In this document: positions 43,073-52,091 of the stretch, piece by piece
Position numbering within the stretch: the stretch's first letter is position 1
Layout: each line of letters opens with the position of its first letter
NCBI GenBank assembly: GCA_015231915.1
Contig: JADGAR010000003.1
Coordinates: 43,002 to 107,001 of the forward strand
Reading direction: 5' to 3'
Length of the DNA: 64,000 nucleotides
From: Magnetococcales bacterium
Lineage (GTDB): Bacteria > Pseudomonadota > Magnetococcia > Magnetococcales > Magnetaquicoccaceae
The notes under the pieces: generated by a model
What the model was told of the DNA's origin: nothing
Seen by the model: only the letters and a program-made list of their open reading frames with translations
Database searches by the model: none
Position numbers and translations under genes: made by a program

Positions 43073-44707
43073 TCAGGCGGTACGCTCCATCTCCTCCATC
43101 CAATCCTCGTTCGGGATGCGGGCCAACTCCTGCAACAGGCGCCAGTTCATCTGACGATCCCGTTGGGATTCCTGCAAGACTTCGCTGGCATTGCCCTCCT
43201 TGTCGAAGTGCTTCTGAAACCGCCCCTCCTCCTTGGCGAAGGCAATAAAATCGAAGGGTTTTTCCACGCCATTGGCATCCTTCTTCCAGTGCCAGTCGCG
43301 CCGCATGGACGGATTGCCCTGCAACGACAAACGCGAGGCCATGGTCGGACCGGCGTCCGGATCGTAGATGAAGACCGGAAAGGCCCGCGACTCCACGGCC
43401 TGGATGGCCCGTTCGCAGGAACGGTCATCGGCCACCTGATGCTCCGGCTGGCAGGTGGTGTAGACGTTGATCAGGGCAGGACCGTCGAATTCCAGGGCCT
43501 GCTCCACGGCGCGGTAGAAGTGGCTGATCATCGGTCCCACCGTCTGGGCGACGAACACGCGCGGGTGCATCAGGGCGATGTTGGCGATCTCCTTGCGCCG
43601 CTCCCATTTTCCCTTGATGTGACTCCCATGCACCGACATCTTGGCGTCCTGGCCGATGAAGGTGGCGGTGGAGGCCTGGCCACCGGTATTGGAATAGACC
43701 TGCGTGTCCAGCACCAGGACCTTGATGTTCATGCCCGAGGTGAGCATGCGCGACAGGGCCTGAAAGCCGATATCCAGCATCGACCCGTCGCCACCCACCA
43801 CCCAGAGCTGATGATCCTGTTTGCCCACCTGATCCCAGTGGGCGCGGATGCCCATGGCCACCGTGGCCGCGTTCTCGAACAAAGAGTTGACCCACGGCGC
43901 CCGGAAGGGGTTGTACGGATAGGTCGAGCCATACACCGTGTTGCAGCCGGTATTGGCCACGATGCCGTACTTGTGGCCCACCTTGGCATACGTCATGGCA
44001 AGCAGTTGCCGGTAGGCCGAGGTCTCCCCGCACCCCATGCAGGATCCCGCGCCGCCCACGTACTGGTTCGCCCCGTCCCGCAGCATGATGTCCACTTTCA
44101 GCTTCGGGTTGATATAGGTTTCCGGGGTTTCCGGGGCCTGTTTGTAAAACTCCCACATGGTGAAAAAATAGGGCAGGTTGACCGGCGTTTTTTTGATCAT
44201 CGCCAGCGCCCCATGGTCGCCGCACGCCGTGACGCACTCGCCGCACCCCTTGCACTTGGTGGGGTCCACGAAGATGCCGAACCACGCCCCGCCGGGGGCA
44301 TCCGTCGCCTTGCCCTTCTTCTTTTCGTAGGTCTTCCAGAATTTGGTGGTCTGCACCAGTTGATCCTGGAGCAACTGCTTGTCCTTTTCGTCCGGGAATC
44401 CGGCCAGGGTCGCATCCACGCTTTCGGGAGGCAACACCTTGCCCCAGATGGCCGAGTCCGGACAGTTCTGCACGCACTCCATGCAGGCCACGCAGTTGGT
44501 GGCGGTGTATTCGGGCAGATCGGGCGCGATGTAGGAAAAATCCCGATAGGACCCGGTGCCTGCCGGAATCACCGAGCAGGCCACGAAGCGATCCGCCGGC
44601 TGGTTGGAACTGGCCCCCGAGTTGTAAGCATTCAGGATCTCCCTGGCACGGTCCGCATCGTACCATTGGGGAGTGGCTTCCGAGTAGATTAGCGCGCGTT
44701 GTCTCAT
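43073..44707 (-). CDS. Pyruvate:ferredoxin oxidoreductase, TPP-binding subunit with ferredoxin domain (delta-beta)
   Basis: This 544-residue protein corresponds to the C-terminal part of NifJ-type PFOR. Two [4Fe-4S] motifs lie near the N-terminus: CVACMECVQNCP from Cys72 and CKGCGECVTAC around residue 152. The TPP domain has GSCMGCGETSAYR, the GDGSMLDIG motif, and NTGGQAST. With the alpha-gamma gene upstream it should interconvert pyruvate and acetyl-CoA using low-potential ferredoxin or flavodoxin. 2-Oxoglutarate is a possible alternative substrate. A strong AAGGAGG precedes the ATG. It follows the alpha subunit gene by 45 nt. Confidence 0.92.
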   Translation of the reverse strand: MRQRALIYSEATPQWYDADRAREILNAYNSGASSNQPADRFVACSVIPAGTGSYRDFSYIAPDLPEYTATNCVACMECVQNCPDSAIWGKVLPPESVDATLAGFPDEKDKQLLQDQLVQTTKFWKTYEKKKGKATDAPGGAWFGIFVDPTKCKGCGECVTACGDHGALAMIKKTPVNLPYFFTMWEFYKQAPETPETYINPKLKVDIMLRDGANQYVGGAGSCMGCGETSAYRQLLAMTYAKVGHKYGIVANTGCNTVYGSTYPYNPFRAPWVNSLFENAATVAMGIRAHWDQVGKQDHQLWVVGGDGSMLDIGFQALSRMLTSGMNIKVLVLDTQVYSNTGGQASTATFIGQDAKMSVHGSHIKGKWERRKEIANIALMHPRVFVAQTVGPMISHFYRAVEQALEFDGPALINVYTTCQPEHQVADDRSCERAIQAVESRAFPVFIYDPDAGPTMASRLSLQGNPSMRRDWHWKKDANGVEKPFDFIAFAKEEGRFQKHFDKEGNASEVLQESQRDRQMNWRLLQELARIPNEDWMEEMERTA

Positions 44708-44752
44708 AACGATCCTCCTTGGACCACGGCCTGGCCGCAGTCAGGCAATTCC

Positions 44753-46792
44753 CTAGATGAAGAAGGCGTTGACATCCTTGCCCTTGGCATCCCAATCTTC
44801 CTTGCCCAGAGCGAGCACATCGGCGGGGGTTTGATTCATGATCTCCTGGGTCACCTCCATGACGCGCTGATAGCCCTTCCTGACCGCGTTCAGGTTGTCC
44901 TCGACCACCTTCCCGCCCCGTTTGCCGAAATATTTCGTCAGAGGTTTCTCCACTTTGGTGAAAAGATCCTCTTCGGACATGCCGACATTGGCCCGGAACG
45001 GCGTCACCCGCAAGAACACCCCCAGCAGCACCACACCCTGGAAGCGCTGAATCAGGGAGGAGTCGTTCAGGCAGGATTCCCGGGCGATTTGAATGGTATC
45101 CACGCCATAGAAGCGGATCCTGTTTTCCTTCATGAAATACTTGGCGTAGGGTGGCAGGGAATTCCACAGATCCTGGGGGGTCTGTTCGTCGGTGTGCTGG
45201 AAGACGATCCCGCCCTGCTGCAGGCCGACCAGGGGATTGCCCATGTGCCAGGTGGTGGGATCCATCAGCGGGACGAACTCCACCTGTTTGAGTTCGCAGT
45301 GGGTGAGGATCTTGCCGTTCGGGATGACCGTGAGATAGGTATTGGTGGGCAGACCCTTCTTTTCCGAGCCGTATTTGGGCGCGGCCTGCACCCGGAAGCC
45401 GAAAATATCCCCCAGCATGGTGGCGATGATTTTGTTGGTGGTCACCGAACCGAAGCCACCCACCGAGTGGGCGCGCACCGAGAACGATCCCGGCGGGCGC
45501 ACGTCCGGCTCCTCCTCGAGGGAGAGCGCCGTGGGGTGATCGATGCCCAGGGTGAAAAAGCGCTTGCCCTGTTCCACCCCAAGCAGCATGTTCTTCACCA
45601 CCGCCAGGATGTGACCGGGGGTGACATCCCGGGAACCCAGGCCAGCCGCGCCGGAAAAGACCATCGGCATGCGCTCGATTTTGGTGAAACCGGGCAATCC
45701 CATCGCCCCCTTGGCCAGGGCGGCCTCCACGTCGGTGGTGAGGGGGTTGTCCACCATGGTGGGGATGTCGCACCGTTCGATCACCGAGACCGCCTTGCAG
45801 TTCATGATCCATTTGGCCAGTTCGGCGGCGGGGAAGGGACGGTAACTGGTGACGATCACCACGCCCAGTTTCACGCCCAGCCGCTCCTTCACCACCCCGA
45901 TGGCCGACATGGCGGTTTCCACCGTGGTGCCCATGGCGATGATGGCGTATTCGGCCTCTTCCATCTCCACCGGATCGACCAGGCGGTAGCGCCGTCCGGT
46001 GAGACGGTAAAACTCATCCATCGCATCCAGGATCTTGCCGGGCAGCGCATCGTAGTAGTGGCGCTGGGCGATCTTGCCGTGCATGTAGGCTTCCTGGTTC
46101 TGTACCACCCCGATCTGCAGGGGGTAGTCCGTGTCGAAGAGGGCCTGCATCCGCTCGCGCGGGTCGCCCAGATAGTTACGGATCAGTTCGTCTTCCGGGA
46201 AGTTGAGATTTTCGATGGTGTGGGTCCCCAGAAAACCGTCCTGGACGTTCATGATCGGAGTTTTGGAGTCCTCGGAGGCACGCCGGGCGATCAGGCAGAG
46301 GTCTGCCACGGCCTGCACGCTGTGGGCGAACAAGATGCCCCAGCCGCAATCGGCCACGCCCATCACGTCGTCGTGGCCGGCGTGGACGTTCAACCCCTGG
46401 GAGGTCAAGGCGCGGGCGCCGATGTTGAGGACCATGGGAAGCCGTTTGCCCGCCGAGGTGTAAAGCACCTCTTTCATCAGGATCAGCCCCTGTCCGGAGG
46501 TGAAGTTGGTCACCCGGCCCCCTGCCAGCGCGAAACCCTCGCAGGCCGAGGCCGAGGAGTGCTCCGACTCCAGTTCCATCCAGGTGATCGTCGTGCCCCA
46601 GACATTTTTCATGCCGTTGGCCACCGCGACCTGGTACAACTGCCCCATGATCGTGGACGAGGTGATCGGATAGGCTGCCGCGCCATCCGTGGCCCTGGTC
46701 TCGACGTAGGATACCGCGTCCGAGCCATCGCCGGTTCCGGGTATGCCCGGATAGGGAAAGGCCCCTGCGGTTTGGGCTGTTTGCTTGCTCAT
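44753..46792 (-). CDS. Pyruvate:ferredoxin oxidoreductase, alpha-gamma subunit
   Basis: This 679-residue protein equals the N-terminal part of NifJ. Domain I (YPITSSTIMGQLYQ, MELESEHSSASACEGFALAGGRVTNFTSGQG, NIGARALTSQGLNVHAGHDDVM) binds substrate and TPP. Domain II has YAIIAMGTTVETA. A gamma-type domain near the C-terminus starts HSVGGFGSVTTNKIIATMLGDIFGF. A GGAGGG site lies 9 nt before ATG 46792. A near-consensus promoter lies about 75 nt upstream. It forms an operon with the delta-beta gene. Confidence 0.92.
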   Translation of the reverse strand: MSKQTAQTAGAFPYPGIPGTGDGSDAVSYVETRATDGAAAYPITSSTIMGQLYQVAVANGMKNVWGTTITWMELESEHSSASACEGFALAGGRVTNFTSGQGLILMKEVLYTSAGKRLPMVLNIGARALTSQGLNVHAGHDDVMGVADCGWGILFAHSVQAVADLCLIARRASEDSKTPIMNVQDGFLGTHTIENLNFPEDELIRNYLGDPRERMQALFDTDYPLQIGVVQNQEAYMHGKIAQRHYYDALPGKILDAMDEFYRLTGRRYRLVDPVEMEEAEYAIIAMGTTVETAMSAIGVVKERLGVKLGVVIVTSYRPFPAAELAKWIMNCKAVSVIERCDIPTMVDNPLTTDVEAALAKGAMGLPGFTKIERMPMVFSGAAGLGSRDVTPGHILAVVKNMLLGVEQGKRFFTLGIDHPTALSLEEEPDVRPPGSFSVRAHSVGGFGSVTTNKIIATMLGDIFGFRVQAAPKYGSEKKGLPTNTYLTVIPNGKILTHCELKQVEFVPLMDPTTWHMGNPLVGLQQGGIVFQHTDEQTPQDLWNSLPPYAKYFMKENRIRFYGVDTIQIARESCLNDSSLIQRFQGVVLLGVFLRVTPFRANVGMSEEDLFTKVEKPLTKYFGKRGGKVVEDNLNAVRKGYQRVMEVTQEIMNQTPADVLALGKEDWDAKGKDVNAFFI

Positions 46793-46865
46793 CAAAGACG
46801 CCCTCCAAGGATTGATGTCCCATGACGCGCCGGAATCACGCCCCCGGCTTGAATCTCAAGGAACG

Positions 46866-46894
46866 ATTATATTGCACTGCAATAAAACAGACAA
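46866..46894 (-). promoter_or_regulatory. Sigma-70 promoter of the PFOR operon with a palindrome in the spacer
   Basis: On the minus strand TTGTCT (46894-46889) and TATAAT (46871-46866) are separated by 17 nt, the ideal spacing with a perfect -10 box. The spacer next to the -10 contains ATTGCA-C-TGCAAT (46871-46883), a perfect palindrome with a 1-nt centre in the position of a repressor operator. It lies between recR and the PFOR alpha gene. Confidence 0.7.
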
Positions 46895-46913
46895 GGTCCA
46901 TTCTTTACCCCAT

Positions 46914-47522
46914 TCACAAAGCGCGCCGAAACTCCGCGCGCCCGGCCATGGCCTGGTAAAGGGTCGATTCATCGAGATATTCCAGTTCACCGCCCATCGG
47001 CAGGCCATACGCCAGACGGGTCACCCTGGGGACCAAAGGTTCGGCCAGTTGGGCCACGAAATGGGCGGTGGCCTCCCCCTCCACCGTGGGATTGGTGGCC
47101 AGGATCACCTCCATCACCCCTCCCTCCCGCAGCCGGGACTCCAGCCCTGCCAGATGCAGTTCGTCCGGGCCGATGCCATCCAGCGGACTGAGGCGCCCTC
47201 CCAGGACGTGGTACACCCCCTTGAAGAGACCCGCCTTTTCCAGGGCCATCAGGTCGGACGGCTCCTCCACGACGCACAGGCGCGAGCCGTCGCGTCGGGA
47301 ATCGGAGCAGACCCAGCATCGTCTTCCTTCTGCAAGATTGTAACAGAGTTCACAGGGACGGATGTTTTCCCGCAGGGCATCCAGGGCCAGCACGAGTTCC
47401 CGGTTGGCCTCCTCTCCCCGGCGCAGCAGATGATGGATCATGCGGCGGGCGCTTTTCGGTCCGATACCGGGGAAACGGGTCAGCAGGGTGACGGCCCTCT
47501 CCAGCGAGGGCAACTCCTTCAC
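46914..47522 (-). CDS. recR: Recombination mediator RecR
   Basis: RecR works with RecF and RecO to load RecA at gaps. This 202-residue protein has the helix-hairpin-helix LLTRFPGIGPKSARRMIHHLL, the Cys4 zinc finger CELCYNLAEGRRCWVC (about residues 57-72), the Toprim domain with LCVVEEPSDLMALEKAG and HVLGGRLSPLDGIGP, and a conserved C-terminus (RVTRLAYGLPMGGELEYLDE). The start codon is GTG at 47522. It lies 13 nt after ybaB, the usual arrangement; dnaX, which often precedes them, is absent here. Confidence 0.97.
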   Translation of the reverse strand: MKELPSLERAVTLLTRFPGIGPKSARRMIHHLLRRGEEANRELVLALDALRENIRPCELCYNLAEGRRCWVCSDSRRDGSRLCVVEEPSDLMALEKAGLFKGVYHVLGGRLSPLDGIGPDELHLAGLESRLREGGVMEVILATNPTVEGEATAHFVAQLAEPLVPRVTRLAYGLPMGGELEYLDESTLYQAMAGRAEFRRAL

Positions 47523-47535
47523 GGGGGTCCTTCCG

Positions 47536-47856
47536 TCAGAATGGCAGATTCAAACCTGGAATTTTCATGCCGCCGGTGACCTTGGCCATGCTTTCCTGGG
47601 CGGTCTCCTGGACCTTGCGCTGGGCATCGCTGATGGCAGCGACAACGAGATCCTCCAGCATTTCGATATCATCGGCATCGACCACCGAGGGATCGATTTT
47701 GACCTGCGACACCTCCTGCTTGCCGTTCATGACCACTTGCACCATCCCGCCTCCGGATTGGCCGGTCACAGTCACGGCGGCCAGTTCTTCCTGAAGCTTG
47801 ACCATTTTGTTCTGCATGGCCTGGGCCTGCTTCATGATCTCGCCGATGTTTCTCAC
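47536..47856 (-). CDS. ybaB: YbaB/EbfC family nucleoid-associated protein
   Basis: This 106-residue DNA-binding dimer shows IGEIMKQAQAMQNKMVKLQEELA, the GGGMVQVVMNGKQEVSQVKIDPSVVD core and an Asn/Pro-containing end. The start is GTG at 47856, 8 nt after AAGGAG; an ATG four nt further upstream is in another frame. It is co-transcribed with recR. Confidence 0.95.
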   Translation of the reverse strand: MRNIGEIMKQAQAMQNKMVKLQEELAAVTVTGQSGGGMVQVVMNGKQEVSQVKIDPSVVDADDIEMLEDLVVAAISDAQRKVQETAQESMAKVTGGMKIPGLNLPF

Positions 47857-48098
47857 TCATGATCTCCTTAGCCTTGCTGGGTGGTTGGACCTTGCCGTTT
47901 CGGGAAGGTTCCATGCCATCGGACGCTGGATGTTGCCATTTTTTGTTTGCGAACCGCCGCGAAAAAACTGGCAATTCCTCTTGATGGATGCTCCGGCATG
48001 GATGGGCCGGATGAAGGAGGTGACACTGTAGGCAAAGTTTGCCCGCTACGCGTTTTGGATCGGAGTTCCTTTTATCAGTCGATTTTCGGAAAAAAAAC

Positions 48099-48175
48099 TG
48101 GTCGGGGCGAGAGGATTCGAACCTCCGGCCCCAAGCACCCCATGCTTGTGCGCTACCAGGCTGCGCCACGCCCCG
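48099..48175 (-). tRNA. tRNA-Pro(GGG)
   Basis: The acceptor arms CGGGGCG and CGCCCCG pair perfectly. The D arm (GCGC...GCGC), anticodon stem CAAGC/GCTTG with loop ATGGGGT (anticodon GGG) and the T arm with GGTTCGAATCC are all present. The 3' CCA is encoded (48101-48099). Eight T residues follow on the transcribed strand (48097-48090) and probably serve termination. The 240 nt from here to ybaB hold no other gene that I can support. Confidence 0.95.
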
Positions 48176-48197
48176 CCAACCAGTCTTTCCGCATACT

Positions 48198-51100
48198 CTA
48201 CTCCCTCTTTTCGCCCTTGTCCAGGGATGTCTCGCGATCATGCGCAATAAGCGTTTCCATGACCTCCCTGGTCCGATCACCGAGCACGAGCGCCGTTTCC
48301 ACCAGAGACGCCACCTCCGCGCCCTGCCCCTCCCGGCATTGAATTTCAATGGTTTCGGCCAATTCCGACAAGGCGACCCCGCCGAACTGGGCCGAGACGG
48401 TCTTGAGCGTATGGGCATGCCGCTCCAGGACGCTCCAATCCCCCTTTTCGGCGGCCAGCCGCATCTCGGCAAGACGACCGGGCAGGGAGACGAGAAACTC
48501 CGCGCCGATCTCATCCAGCAACGGCCCGATCTCCTCGCGCATCTCGCCATAGATCCGTGCATCGAACACCACGGTCGCCGCTTCCGTCGGCGCCGGCTCC
48601 AAAAGATCGTCCCAATCGGAACCGAGGAGCCAGTGCACCAACGTCCGATGCAGGCTCCCCTTGCGGATGGGCTTGACCAGATAGTCGTCCATGCCGGCCT
48701 CCAGACACCGCTGACGGTCCCCCGGCAAGGCATAGGCGGTGAGGGCCACGACCGGCGTGCGGCGGGAGGGCGACTCCTGCCGTTCCATGTCACGGAAGCG
48801 CCGGCAAGCGGAAAAACCATCCATTTCCGGCATTTGGCAATCCATGAACACCAGGTCGTAGGATTTCTCCCGCAGACAATCCAGGGCCTTCCGGCCATTA
48901 ACCGCGACCTCCGCGCTCAGGCCGAAGCTGCCCAACAAGCCCAACATCACCTGACGGTTGATGGGATCATCCTCCACCACCAACAGCAACGATTCCGGCG
49001 AAAACGGCCCCGCATCCGTCGCTCCCGCCTGCGGCTCGCTCTCCATCTCCTGGAATTGACCGGGGGCGAGGGGAATGGACGCCACGAACAGGCTGCCGGA
49101 TCCCGGTCGGCTGACCGCAGTCACCGTCCCCCCCATCATCTCCGCCAGATTGCGGGAGATGGACAGCCCCAGTCCGCTCCCGCCAAAACGGCGCGTCACC
49201 GAGGCATCGGCCTGGGTGAATGGCTGAAACAGCCGGGCGAGAACCGCTTCCGCGATCCCGATCCCGGTATCCTGAACATGAAAATGAAACGTGTAGGGTT
49301 GCTCGGGCTGGACATACACCCCCAGCGACACATGGCCCCGCTCGGTGAATTTCACCGCGTTGCTCAACAGATTGGTCAGAATCTGCCGCAAACGGTGGCC
49401 ATCCCCCACCACCAGACGGGGCAGATCCGGCCCGATCCGGGTCTCCAGCCGCAGTCCCTTGCGGGCGGCGATGTCGGCAAACAGGGTGGTGACATCCTTG
49501 ATCAGCTCCGACAGGTCGAAATGGGTCGGATCCAGCGTCAACTTGCCGGCCTCGATGCGGGAAAAATCCAGGATGTCGTTGATCAGGGCGAGCAATGCCT
49601 CGCCGGAACGGAAAATGGTCTCCACCTTGCCGCGCTGGGCCGGAGAGAGGCGCTCCTCCAGCAACAGCTCGGCCATGCCCAGCACCCCGTTCATCGGGGT
49701 ACGGATCTCGTGACTCATGGCGGCCAGGAACTCCGCCTTGCCCCGGGCGGCGTTTTCCGCCTCCTCCTTGGCCTCCTGGAGACGCTGCGTCTGCTCCTTG
49801 CGACTGGTCATGTCGCTGACCAGACAGATGTAACGAACGTCGTCCTCCCATTGACCGATCCCCACCGAAATCCACAGCGGCACGCTCCTGCCGTCGCCGG
49901 CAAGCCCGCGAATCTCGCCGCCGACTGCGCGGATCGATCCCGTGACTTCCGGCAGCAGGATGCCGATCCCCTGGCCGCGCAGCGCATCGGCGGACTGCCC
50001 GAAGATCCGTTCGGCAGCCGGATTGCAGGTCATGATCGCCTCACGGGCGTCCAGGACGATGATCCCCTCCTCCACATTTTCCAGGATCACGCGCAGTTGG
50101 GCCTCGTTCTCCCGGATGGCCCGCATCGTCCGGTCCAGGTTGTCGGCCATCTCGTTGATCCCATTGGCGATGTGATCGATTTCGTCCTGAATCGATCCAT
50201 CCGTCATCCTCTCGGGCAGGTCGGGAATGCGCCGCGTCAGATCGCCCGATGCCAATGCCCGCAATTCCTGATCGATCCGGATCAGACGCTGGTTGGCCCG
50301 CGCAAAACCCCGCGACAGAAAAAACAGCACCAGCATGGCCAATACCGCGCTTCCCGCTGCCCAGGCGATCTCGAGGATGCTCTTGCGCTCGCTCTCCTGA
50401 ATGGATCGCACCGCCAAATCCCCCACGTCCGTCGAAATGGCCAAGGCGGTATCGATGGCGCGCGTGGATTCCCGGATCCACTGGCTGCTGTCCATGGGAT
50501 AGGGCAGCGGCTCGATGATGCGCAGCATGGTCCAATGGCGATTGCGATCCGTGGGATGAAAATAAACCGGACGGGCGATGCATATCTTGTTATCGATCAA
50601 TACGATCTTTTCCGAGCCATCGGCAAGCGAGGTGGCCTCGGCGGGAAAATCCCGTTGCAGGGTATGCATCTCCCGCCCGAGATCCCGAACCATGCCCCAC
50701 GCCTTCTCCTGATCCGGGTGATGCAGATAGAAGCCATCCTCGCCCACGAGCATGGTATTTCTTGGCAGTATCTCCAACAGGGTCTGACCGGCGAATCGGA
50801 CGATCAGTGTGCCCAGTCGCCCCTCCTCGGACTGGATCGGCATGCCCAAAGAGAGAATGGGCCGCAGGGGGCGCACGAGCACGCCGCGCTCCCTGTCCAG
50901 GGTCATGCCGGCAATGCTCAACCGGTTTTCCGGCAAATGCCGCCAGTCGAAGGATTCGCCCGACGGGTTCTCCCCGGCAGGAGCGTTTTCCATATCGAAA
51001 TGAATGGCCTCCGCCGACCGCTCCGCGCGTACCCGCCTCTGACCGGAGGCATCCAGAATCTCGACGCCAAGCAGTGCCGGGTTCCGGATGAGGAACGCCT

Positions 51101-52091
51101 CGATCAGCCCCCGCAGCGCGACATTCGCCGCTGGTTCGTTCTGCCAGCGCATGGCGGTCCATGCCAGCAGGGCATTGCCGGTCACGGTGCGCATGCCCTC
51201 CTTCAAGTCGGCCATGCGGTCGCGGATCTCCTCTTCGGTCAGGATCATGGCGGAACGAATCCGGTCGATCCGGGAGACGTTTTCCGCGTGGGTATCGAAA
51301 ATCTTCTGACGCAGTTTCTGATAATCCCCCAGAAAGACCGCCTCGAAGTGCTGAATCGCCTGCCTGAGCGGTCGCGGAGAGGCGGGATCCCGGGCGAGGG
51401 GCAGGATATGCTCCATGGATTGCTCCACCCGGTCCCGATAGTTGCGCAGGGTGGCGCGGGTTTCCGCGCTCAAGGTGTTGCCCTTGGCCAACAGGTGACC
51501 GATAAGCGCCCGCTCCCGTCCGGCGTATTCCGCCAGCTTGGCGATGTGGGGCCTAAGGATCGTGTTGTAGTAGATGGCGGATTCGGTGGCGTCGATGGGG
51601 GCGAAGAACTGACCGTTCAGATCGAAACCGGCCTGAATGGTCTCCGTGGCGGTTTCGAACCAACTCTGCGGGGGGATCAAGGCGCCGGTCACCTGCTGAC
51701 GGGCCAGTCGCAACCGTTCCAGCCTGGCGCGCCACTCGCTCGCCCTGCCGTCGAATTCGGACGGGAGTTTGCCGAACTTCCGGTATTGGAGGATGTGTTG
51801 CTCGATCTCGTCGATCTCTGTTTCCGCTTCCCGGGTGAGGTGGGCGAATTTGGTCAACAGGGAGCGGTCGCCGCCCAGAATGGTGTGTCCGACGCCGCGC
51901 TCCTGGGCGATGATGCCGGATAATTTGTTGAAATGTTTCGTCAGTTCATTGCGCACATCCAGTTGGCGCGCCAGTTGGTTGTGTTCCCAGGCGCCACGGA
52001 TCGTCATGAAGGAAAAACCGATCAACAGCGCGGTGATGGCCAGCAGAATGACCGTCAACTTGAAGGTGATCGTACCGGTTTTCATCGTCAT
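48198..52091 (-). CDS. Large hybrid sensor histidine kinase (NIT - Cache-like - HAMP - PAS - HK - REC - Hpt)
   Basis: This 1297-residue inner-membrane sensor has an N-terminal membrane helix (about 10-32), then a NIT-type helical periplasmic domain (SGIIAQERGVGHTILGGD, NTILRPHIAKLAEYAGRERALIG). A Cache-like region (about 300-560), a second membrane helix, HAMP and a PAS domain follow. The kinase core has FLAAMSHEIRTPMNG (His about residue 793), NAVKFTERG, DTGIGI and GSGLGLSIS. A receiver (VFMDCQMPEMDG, Asp about 1084) and an Hpt domain (ERHAHTLKTVSAQFGG) complete a full phosphorelay. NIT domains in other proteins sense nitrate/nitrite; the ligand here is unproven. The start forms an ATGA overlap with ubiA. 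Confidence 0.93.
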   Translation of the reverse strand: MTMKTGTITFKLTVILLAITALLIGFSFMTIRGAWEHNQLARQLDVRNELTKHFNKLSGIIAQERGVGHTILGGDRSLLTKFAHLTREAETEIDEIEQHILQYRKFGKLPSEFDGRASEWRARLERLRLARQQVTGALIPPQSWFETATETIQAGFDLNGQFFAPIDATESAIYYNTILRPHIAKLAEYAGRERALIGHLLAKGNTLSAETRATLRNYRDRVEQSMEHILPLARDPASPRPLRQAIQHFEAVFLGDYQKLRQKIFDTHAENVSRIDRIRSAMILTEEEIRDRMADLKEGMRTVTGNALLAWTAMRWQNEPAANVALRGLIEAFLIRNPALLGVEILDASGQRRVRAERSAEAIHFDMENAPAGENPSGESFDWRHLPENRLSIAGMTLDRERGVLVRPLRPILSLGMPIQSEEGRLGTLIVRFAGQTLLEILPRNTMLVGEDGFYLHHPDQEKAWGMVRDLGREMHTLQRDFPAEATSLADGSEKIVLIDNKICIARPVYFHPTDRNRHWTMLRIIEPLPYPMDSSQWIRESTRAIDTALAISTDVGDLAVRSIQESERKSILEIAWAAGSAVLAMLVLFFLSRGFARANQRLIRIDQELRALASGDLTRRIPDLPERMTDGSIQDEIDHIANGINEMADNLDRTMRAIRENEAQLRVILENVEEGIIVLDAREAIMTCNPAAERIFGQSADALRGQGIGILLPEVTGSIRAVGGEIRGLAGDGRSVPLWISVGIGQWEDDVRYICLVSDMTSRKEQTQRLQEAKEEAENAARGKAEFLAAMSHEIRTPMNGVLGMAELLLEERLSPAQRGKVETIFRSGEALLALINDILDFSRIEAGKLTLDPTHFDLSELIKDVTTLFADIAARKGLRLETRIGPDLPRLVVGDGHRLRQILTNLLSNAVKFTERGHVSLGVYVQPEQPYTFHFHVQDTGIGIAEAVLARLFQPFTQADASVTRRFGGSGLGLSISRNLAEMMGGTVTAVSRPGSGSLFVASIPLAPGQFQEMESEPQAGATDAGPFSPESLLLVVEDDPINRQVMLGLLGSFGLSAEVAVNGRKALDCLREKSYDLVFMDCQMPEMDGFSACRRFRDMERQESPSRRTPVVALTAYALPGDRQRCLEAGMDDYLVKPIRKGSLHRTLVHWLLGSDWDDLLEPAPTEAATVVFDARIYGEMREEIGPLLDEIGAEFLVSLPGRLAEMRLAAEKGDWSVLERHAHTLKTVSAQFGGVALSELAETIEIQCREGQGAEVASLVETALVLGDRTREVMETLIAHDRETSLDKGEKRE

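Noticed and set aside
48039..51923. Plus-strand open frame of about 1294 codons
   Set aside because: Antisense to the sensor kinase gene and the tRNA. Its composition is that of a shadow frame and no domain is recognisable.
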